Shown here one piece after another: positions 58,882 to 64,000 of a stretch of DNA of 64,000 bases. This DNA is from Bacteroidales bacterium (GTDB taxonomy: Bacteria; Bacteroidota; Bacteroidia; Bacteroidales; UBA932): the NCBI GenBank assembly GCA_017544005.1, contig JAFYEZ010000040.1:1-64000 (forward strand). The letters run 5' to 3'. The translations under genes were made by a program, and so were the position numbers. The notes under the pieces were generated by a model that ran no database searches, was not told where the DNA came from, and was given only the letters and a program-made list of their open reading frames with translations. How positions within the stretch are numbered: the first letter of the stretch is position 1; each line of letters opens with the position of its first letter.

Positions 58882-60762
58882 ATGAAAAAAGTACTGATTC
58901 TCGCAGCAGTCGCACTGCTCTCCGTGGTCGGATGCCAGAATGACATCGACAACCCTTCGGTTAAACCCGTAGAAAAAGCCACCCTCAAGGCCTCTATCGA
59001 GCAGCCCGTGGCAGCCACCCGTACCTCCCTGGACAACGAACTCTCCGTCCTGTGGAGCGCTGGCGACCAAATCGCAGTCGTCGGCTCTTCCGCCCCTGAA
59101 AACGCAGTCGTTTACGACCTCGTGGCCGGTGAAGGCACCAACGGCGGTGCATTCGAAGGCGACGCCATCGCAGACGCCCTCAAAGCAGCCGTTTATCCCG
59201 CAAGCTACTTCGATACCGAATCGATGGGAGAAGAGAGCAGCGGTACCTTCTATCTTCCGGTCGTCATCCCCGACGTGCAGGAAGGCGTGGTCGGCAACAT
59301 GCCGAACAACGCCAACCTGGCCGTGGCCGTGGGTGACGGCGCCCTGGAATTCAAGAACGTGATGGGCCTGCTCAAGCTGCAGCTCTTCGGCACCGCCGAG
59401 CGCCCGATCAAGCTCATCCAGATTGCTGCCAACGAGCCGCTCGCCGGTAAGGCAGTCGTCACCATCGACGGCAACGAACCTTCCCTCGAATTCACCGATA
59501 ACATTACCAAGGTTATCACCGTGACCCTTCCGGAAAACACCGTCATCAGCGCGGATGAGGCCAACCCGACCGTCGTTTACGCCGTGGTTCCTGCCGGTGC
59601 CTTCGCAAGCGGTCTGACCGTCTCCGTGATGAGCGACCAGGCGCGCGAGCTCCTCTCCAACAACCGCACCACGGTGGACAACGCCGTTGCCCGCAGCGTG
59701 ATCCAGGAGATGCCCGCGGCAGATGTCCGCTTTACCTTCTACAAGGATCAGCTGGCCAACACCTATATCGTGGAGCCCGGTGCCGTGATCGATCTCGGTC
59801 CGTTCCGTCCGGACGGCAAGCTGATCGGCCATGTGAAGAGCGCCGGCTACAGCTCGCCCCGTTACTACACGATGATTACGGGCCAGGCCCCGACTACGCA
59901 CACCATCAACAACTACACGAACTACTGCCGGTTCACCGCACCTGATGCAGAAGGGGTCCGGATCCTCGAAGCCAAGGATGCTGACGACAACATCCTCTGG
60001 GACTGGATCCTCTGGATCACCGATAAGCCGGAAGACGTGACGCTGAAAGACGGCAAGACCGTCCTGATGGACCGCAACCTCGGTGCCGTCTGCGCGCTGC
60101 CGAAAGACACCGTTGTCTCCTACAGCGAAAACTGGGGCCTCCGCTTCCAGTTCGGCCGCAAGGACCCGGTCTTCAATGCTTCCACCAACCTGATCGACGT
60201 CTCGCCCGAGGTCGGTACAATCGAGTACGTCATGCAGCATCCGGCTGCTTTCATTCACCCGCTCGACACCACGCTGGCTGAGCATCAGCAGTGGCATGGC
60301 GACTGGATGTGGGAAGGTACCAAGAATCTCTGGGCCGGCGCTGAAAAGACCATCTGGGATCCCGGCCCGGCAGGCTATCGTGTTCCGGAAGGCGGTAACG
60401 GCACCTTCTGGGTTACGCTCGATTTCAAGAGCAACGCCCTCAAGGAGTGGGACGGCAATTCGACCGAAGATGCTGCCGGCTACTTTGCTGACCTGCGCGG
60501 TTACTGGTTCAATGTCACCGCAGACGCTACGCAGCCGCTGTTCATGCCGCGCGGTTCCTATGCCTCCGGCAGCGACGGTAAGTACTATACCGGTGGCTGG
60601 TACTGGTGCCGCAACGACGTCTCGATGACCGGCGGTTACTATCGTGGCCGTCTGTTCAACCTCAGCTACACCACCAGTAACGGCAATGTCGTCTCCAACT
60701 CTTCCAACGGCAACCGCGCAACCGGCGGTTTCGTCCGTTGCCAGAAGATTGTCACGGAATAA
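58882..60762 (+). CDS. Fimbrillin-like surface lipoprotein with FISUMP-like C-terminus
   Basis: 626 residues. Lipoprotein signal MKKVLILAAVALLSVVGC, then a TR site in VAATRTSLDNE. The N-terminal part (about 30-290) is a fimbrillin/BACON-like beta fold (LSVLWSAGDQIAVVGSSA; FKNVMGLLKLQLFGTAER; VVYAVVPAGAFASGLTVSVM). Residues about 300-430 hold a second domain (FRPDGKLIGHVKSAGY, WDWILWITDKPED). The end (VLMDRNLGAVCALP, DPGPAGYRVPEGGNGTFW, FMPRGSYASGSDGKYYTGGWYW, GGFVRCQKIVTE, quoted as separate blocks) matches the FISUMP/major paralogous pattern. Likely a surface-exposed adhesin or glycan-facing protein. A canonical Shine-Dalgarno GGAGG lies seven bases before its ATG, unusual here. Confidence 0.78.
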   Translation: MKKVLILAAVALLSVVGCQNDIDNPSVKPVEKATLKASIEQPVAATRTSLDNELSVLWSAGDQIAVVGSSAPENAVVYDLVAGEGTNGGAFEGDAIADALKAAVYPASYFDTESMGEESSGTFYLPVVIPDVQEGVVGNMPNNANLAVAVGDGALEFKNVMGLLKLQLFGTAERPIKLIQIAANEPLAGKAVVTIDGNEPSLEFTDNITKVITVTLPENTVISADEANPTVVYAVVPAGAFASGLTVSVMSDQARELLSNNRTTVDNAVARSVIQEMPAADVRFTFYKDQLANTYIVEPGAVIDLGPFRPDGKLIGHVKSAGYSSPRYYTMITGQAPTTHTINNYTNYCRFTAPDAEGVRILEAKDADDNILWDWILWITDKPEDVTLKDGKTVLMDRNLGAVCALPKDTVVSYSENWGLRFQFGRKDPVFNASTNLIDVSPEVGTIEYVMQHPAAFIHPLDTTLAEHQQWHGDWMWEGTKNLWAGAEKTIWDPGPAGYRVPEGGNGTFWVTLDFKSNALKEWDGNSTEDAAGYFADLRGYWFNVTADATQPLFMPRGSYASGSDGKYYTGGWYWCRNDVSMTGGYYRGRLFNLSYTTSNGNVVSNSSNGNRATGGFVRCQKIVTE

Positions 60763-60780
60763 TTCCGTTGGCATAAAATG

Positions 60781-60816
60781 AAAATCCCGCGGCCTCGAGG
60801 TCGCGGGATTTTTTTT
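60781..60816. terminator. Terminator between the surface lipoprotein and the convergent aldolase gene
   Basis: A 14-bp stem with one G-T pair (60781-60794 with 60799-60812), TCGA loop, then a run of T to 60816. It functions in both directions. Confidence 0.85.
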
Positions 60817-61840
60817 ACAGCGCGGCGAGCAGCGCGTCCACCGCTTCGGGCCGGGTGGCCCAGCTGGTGCAGAAACGCACGGCGGAGCGGGTGGCGTCGA
60901 TCCGCTGCCAGAATTCGAACCCGAATTCAGCGCGCAGCGCCTCAATCTGCGCATCTTCCAGAATCGGGAACTGCTGGTTGGTGGGGCTGTCGCAGAGGAA
61001 GCGGTACCCCTTGGCGCGGAGGCCGTCCCGCAGGCGGAACGCTTCGTCAATCGCGTGCCGGGCGGCCTTCAGGTAGAGCCCGTCGGTAAAGAGCGTCTCG
61101 AACTGGATGCCCAGCAGGCGGCCCTTGGCCAGCATGCCGCCGTTCTGCTTGATATGGTAGCGGAATTCGTGGGCCAGCGCCGGGTTGCAGAAGACCACTG
61201 CTTCGCCGAAGAGGGCGCCCTGTTTGGTGCCGCCGATATAGAAAACATCCACCAGCGCGGCCAGCTCGGGCAGCGTGAGGTCGCACAGCGGGGAGGCCAG
61301 GCCGTAGCCCAGCCGGGCGCCGTCCACAAAGAGCGGACGCTGCCAGCGGCGGCAGACGGCGGAAAGGGCGGTGAGTTCGGCCTTCGAGTAGAGTGTACCC
61401 ATCTCGGTGGGGAAGGAAATATAGACCATGCCGGGCTGCACCATGTGCTCGTGGTTGGCATCGTCGCGGTGCGACGCAAAGGCCTTCTCCACCTGGGCGG
61501 CCGTAATCTTGCCGGCCGTGGCGGGGAGGGCCATCACCTTGTGGCCGCTGTGTTCCACCGCCCCTGTCTCGTGGACGTTGATATGGCCGCTCTCCGCGCA
61601 GACCACGCCCTGATAGGGCTTCAGAAGCGAGGAGATGACGGTGACGTTGGTCTGGGTGCCACCCACCAGGAAGTGGACGTCGGCATCGGGCCGGCCTACT
61701 GCGGCGCGGATCTTTTCACGGGCGGCGGCGCAGTGGGCATCCTCGCCGTAACCGACGCTCTGCTCCAGGTTGGTCTCGCCCAGGCGCTGCAGAATCTCGG
61801 GCAGGCAGCCTTCAAGGTAGTCGCTGTCGAAGCGTTTCAT
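60815..61840 (-). CDS. Threonine aldolase-like PLP enzyme
   Basis: 341 residues. Fold-type I PLP enzyme of the beta-eliminating lyase/low-specificity threonine aldolase group. The glycine-rich phosphate region reads VGGTQTNVTVISSLL near 58-72, the cofactor-stacking His lies in CAESGHINVHETGAVEHSG near 81-99, the Asp in PLFVDGARLGYGLA near 170-182, and the Schiff-base Lys in FYIGGTKQGALFGE near 205-218. It would split L-threonine or allo-threonine into glycine and acetaldehyde. Its start overlaps the lgt stop by four bases. Confidence 0.92.
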   Translation of the reverse strand: MKRFDSDYLEGCLPEILQRLGETNLEQSVGYGEDAHCAAAREKIRAAVGRPDADVHFLVGGTQTNVTVISSLLKPYQGVVCAESGHINVHETGAVEHSGHKVMALPATAGKITAAQVEKAFASHRDDANHEHMVQPGMVYISFPTEMGTLYSKAELTALSAVCRRWQRPLFVDGARLGYGLASPLCDLTLPELAALVDVFYIGGTKQGALFGEAVVFCNPALAHEFRYHIKQNGGMLAKGRLLGIQFETLFTDGLYLKAARHAIDEAFRLRDGLRAKGYRFLCDSPTNQQFPILEDAQIEALRAEFGFEFWQRIDATRSAVRFCTSWATRPEAVDALLAAL

Positions 61841-62766
61841 CGCTGTTTCTTGGGGGGACAGTAGTGGGCCTGCTCGGGAACGATTCTCCGTGCAGGTTTC
61901 TTGTTCTTATAAGCCAGAATGAGAAAGACGATGCCGGCAATCACGAAGGGAAGGCTGAGCAGCTGGCCCATGTTGAAGAGCATGTTCTTCTCGAAGTCCA
62001 CCTGCGGCATCTTGATGAATTCAATCAGGATTCGCATGCCGAAGCAGCCGATCAGGAAGACGCCGAAGATCCAGCCGCGGTAGAGTTTGTCGAGCTTTTT
62101 CCAGTACATGATCAGCAGGAAGATGCCGAGCAGCAGGTAGGAGAGGGCTTCGTAAATCTGCGTGGGGTGCTTGGGCACCGTTTCGCCGCGGCGCTCGAAG
62201 ATGAAACCCCAGGGGAGCGACGTCTCGTTGCCGTAGATCTCGGAATTGAAGAGGTTGCCCAGGCGGATCAGTGTGCCGGCAAAGCAGACGCAGATCACCA
62301 GACGGTCAATGATCCAGAGCATATCGAAGTGGTCCTTCTTGCCGTACTTATGGGTGTACCACCAGAGTCCGAGCAGGATACCGATGGCGCCGCCGTGCGA
62401 GGCCAGGCCGCCCTTCCAGGGCATGAAGGTCTCCCAGAAGGCCTGCCAGTTGGTCATGCCGCACGCTGCGATCATCGGATCCACCTTGCCGCCGAAGGCC
62501 GCCACGAAGGGGGCCAGGAAGTAGTTCGGCTGGTAGAACCAGCAGTGGCCCAGGCGTGCGCCGACAATCACGCCGATCAGCATCGAGTAGAGCAGCGGCT
62601 CCACCCGGGCGGGATCGACGCCTTCGTTTTTGTAGAACTTGGTCATCAGCCAGTAGCCCAGCGGGAAACCGGAGACGAACAGCAGCGAATACCAGCGGAT
62701 GGCGACGGGGCCGATCTTGAAGAGGATCGGATCCACATTCCAGACAACCGAGAGAAAATTCATCAT
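61837..62766 (-). CDS. lgt: Prolipoprotein diacylglyceryl transferase
   Basis: 309 residues with about seven membrane helices. The Lgt signature appears as GLASHGGAIGILLGLWWYTH near 118-137 (the HGG catalytic region) and IRLGNLFNSEIYG near 167-179 (the R-x-G-N-x-x-N block). It adds diacylglycerol to the lipobox Cys of prolipoproteins, including the pilins encoded here. The start may be the first or second Met (62766 or 62763). Operon methyltransferase-lgt-aldolase; a 25-bp repeated leader lies just before it. Confidence 0.95.
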   Translation of the reverse strand: MMNFLSVVWNVDPILFKIGPVAIRWYSLLFVSGFPLGYWLMTKFYKNEGVDPARVEPLLYSMLIGVIVGARLGHCWFYQPNYFLAPFVAAFGGKVDPMIAACGMTNWQAFWETFMPWKGGLASHGGAIGILLGLWWYTHKYGKKDHFDMLWIIDRLVICVCFAGTLIRLGNLFNSEIYGNETSLPWGFIFERRGETVPKHPTQIYEALSYLLLGIFLLIMYWKKLDKLYRGWIFGVFLIGCFGMRILIEFIKMPQVDFEKNMLFNMGQLLSLPFVIAGIVFLILAYKNKKPARRIVPEQAHYCPPKKQR

Positions 62767-62775
62767 ATCGTGTTA

Positions 62776-62800
62776 CGTTTATAATCGTTTACTTACGTTT
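62776..62800 (-). repeat. 25-bp leader repeat, copy 2
   Basis: 24 of 25 bases identical to 8607-8631. It ends ten bases before the lgt ATG on the minus strand, the same kind of position as copy 1. Confidence 0.65.
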
Positions 62801-62806
62801 ACAGGG

Positions 62807-63718
62807 CTACCGGCGCAGGCGGGTGAAGACGCTCAGCGGCAGCGCTTTGCCAAAGCCATCGCGCAGCACCGATTCGCCGCACGCCAGCGTTCCGTCCGCG
62901 CCGAAGGCGGTGCGCACCAGCGTTTCGGCCAGGACGGCGGAATAGCCGTTGGAGTAGAGGTTCAGCACCAGGAAACTCTCCTGGGGCGCCAGCAGCCGGG
63001 CGCAGCACTTGAGCAGTTCACCCAGACATTCGTCCAGTTTCCAGCGCTCGCCGTCCGGCCCGTGTCCGTAGGCCGGCGGATCCAGGATGATACCCTGCCA
63101 TTGGTTGCCGCGACGGACCTCCCGGCGGGCGAACTTCAGTGCATCTTCCACCATCCAGCGGATGCCGTCCAGCCCGGAAAGCTCCATGTTTTCACGGGCC
63201 CAGGTCACCACCTGTCTCACCGAATCGAGGTGGGTCACGTCGGCGCCGCCCCGGCGGGCTGCCAGTGACGCGGCACCCGTGTAGGCAAAGAGGTTCAGTA
63301 CTTTGGGCGCACCCTCCCCCCGCTTGGCGCGAAGGTCGGCAATCTCGCGCGTGTTGCGCAGGATGTAGTCCCAGTTGGTGGCCTGCTCGGGGAAGACGCC
63401 CACGTGCTTGAAGGAGGTCAGGCCGAGCCGCAGGCGGAGCCCCACCGGCGGATAGGCAATCGTCCACTGTTCCTGCATCTTGCGCAGCGGTGTCCAGGTT
63501 CCGCTGTCCTCCTTGCCGGCCTTGCCGAATCCGGCGCCCGGCTTGAATTCCGTGTGGGCCTTGGCGCGCCACTGCTCCTCGCTGAGCGACGGGTCCCAGA
63601 GCGCCTTGGGCTCGGGACGAATCATCACATAGGGGCCGAACCGTTCCAGCTTCCGGAATCCTCCGGAGTCGATCAGTTCATAGTCCTGCCAGGAAAGGGG
63701 AGGTTGTTCGATGGTCAT
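62807..63718 (-). CDS. Class I SAM-dependent methyltransferase (RlmI/RlmK-like)
   Basis: 303 residues from ATG at 63718 (MTIEQPPLSWQDYELIDSGG). The N-terminal part is a PUA-like lead (FGPYVMIRPEPKALW), then the Rossmann-like methyltransferase. It has motif I KVLNLFAYTGAASLAARRGG near 140-159, motif II THLDSVRQVVTWAREN, and the DPP(A/F) motif ILDPPAYGHG near 222-231. This matches 23S rRNA methyltransferases of the RlmI group, which act on cytosine C5. Alternative: another rRNA or protein methyltransferase. First gene of the lgt operon; -7 element at 63739-63746. Confidence 0.85.
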   Translation of the reverse strand: MTIEQPPLSWQDYELIDSGGFRKLERFGPYVMIRPEPKALWDPSLSEEQWRAKAHTEFKPGAGFGKAGKEDSGTWTPLRKMQEQWTIAYPPVGLRLRLGLTSFKHVGVFPEQATNWDYILRNTREIADLRAKRGEGAPKVLNLFAYTGAASLAARRGGADVTHLDSVRQVVTWARENMELSGLDGIRWMVEDALKFARREVRRGNQWQGIILDPPAYGHGPDGERWKLDECLGELLKCCARLLAPQESFLVLNLYSNGYSAVLAETLVRTAFGADGTLACGESVLRDGFGKALPLSVFTRLRR

Positions 63719-63738
63719 ACGCGCGCGTTTATCCTTTG

Positions 63739-63768
63739 CAAAAGTAATCATTATTATTCGTATTTTTG
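63739..63768. promoter_or_regulatory. Divergent promoter pair (methyltransferase operon and pgk)
   Basis: TACTTTTG on the minus strand (63739-63746) and TATTTTTG on the plus strand (63761-63768). A TTTG at 63735-63738 could be the -33 box of pgk. Confidence 0.65.
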
Positions 63769-63801
63769 TACCCGCATTCCCCGACGAACCATTCTAACGA
63801 T

Positions 63802-64000
63802 ATGAAAACCATTGATACTTACGACTTCACAGGCAAAAAGGCCATTGTGCGCGTTGACTTCAACGTTCCCCTTGACGAGAACTTCAAGATTACCGACGAT
63901 ACCCGCATCCGTGCGGCAATCCCTACGTTGAAAAAAGTGCTCGCAGGCGGCGGTGCGCTCATCATCATGTCGCACCTCGGCCGGCCGAAGGGCCCCACGG
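63802..64000 (+). CDS. pgk: Phosphoglycerate kinase (partial, 5' end)
   Basis: The first 66 codons, running off the right edge. It begins [20 protein letters not shown], followed by [20 protein letters not shown] and a late [11 protein letters not shown]. These are the conserved N-terminal substrate-binding blocks ([14 protein letters not shown]) of phosphoglycerate kinase, which makes ATP from 1,3-bisphosphoglycerate in glycolysis. The leader ends TAACGAT directly before the ATG. Confidence 0.96.
   Translation, partial: MKTIDTYDFTGKKAIVRVDFNVPLDENFKITDDTRIRAAIPTLKKVLAGGGALIIMSHLGRPKGPT

Overview
The window is a chromosomal segment of a Bacteroidota (Bacteroidales) genome of fairly high GC. 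Evidence for this: the promoters I can read carry the Bacteroidetes -7 element TAnnTTTG, often with a TTTG about 19 bases upstream. Shine-Dalgarno sites are mostly absent and replaced by A-rich leaders. Several families are typical of the group, including a PorT-like barrel, DUF3109, DUF3575, fimbrillin lipoproteins, a RicT-like PSP1 protein and the Bacteroidetes type of DNA polymerase III delta prime. I cannot name the species; a gut or rumen Rikenellaceae-like or Cryptobacteroides-like lineage is a guess.

Left third (1-25000): an ATPase fragment runs off the left edge. It is followed by a gene-poor patch with a small palindromic element and a surface-protein remnant. Then come a ThiL-like kinase that has lost its metal motifs, a GDPD lipoprotein, ispE-tadA-thioredoxin lipoprotein, groES-groEL (with a sigma-54-type promoter), a D-aminoacylase/BPL_N pair, a repeat-rich non-coding tract (10158-11004), a TolC-adaptor-RND efflux operon, trxA with a PorT-like barrel, and a minus-strand operon TPR protein-U32 peptidase-holB-ricT-trmB.

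Middle (25000-40000): this is more accessory in nature. An alcohol dehydrogenase is followed by a tight MazG-like/DUF2075 nuclease-helicase pair and a Fic protein, a small eroded gene, an orphan XRE regulator, a hicAB toxin-antitoxin pair with a clear operator, an OhrR-controlled glutathione peroxidase operon with operators over the promoter, and a CDF metal transporter. A two-gene module follows: a periplasmic protein with two OmpA-like SSPEG repeats and a one-TM AraC regulator. After it lie a coiled-coil membrane protein, hemW, and a second, polytopic membrane AraC regulator pointing away from the pilus locus.

Right third (40000-64000): a 16-kb fimbrial (type V pilus) operon contains a DUF3575/OmpA-like anchor, a DUF5119-like lipoprotein, six fimbrillin-type lipoproteins and two large tip-like proteins, and ends at a strong terminator. 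A ribbon-helix-helix/PIN toxin-antitoxin pair, pyrH-frr, a short conserved-looking peptide with a fimbrillin-FISUMP lipoprotein, a threonine aldolase-lgt-methyltransferase operon and the start of pgk complete the window.

The most interesting parts are the pilus locus with its two unusual membrane AraC regulators and candidate AraC sites, the MazG-nuclease/helicase-Fic cluster, the sigma-54-like groESL promoter, and several lineage-specific repeats, two of which appear to have been inserted in frame into conserved genes.
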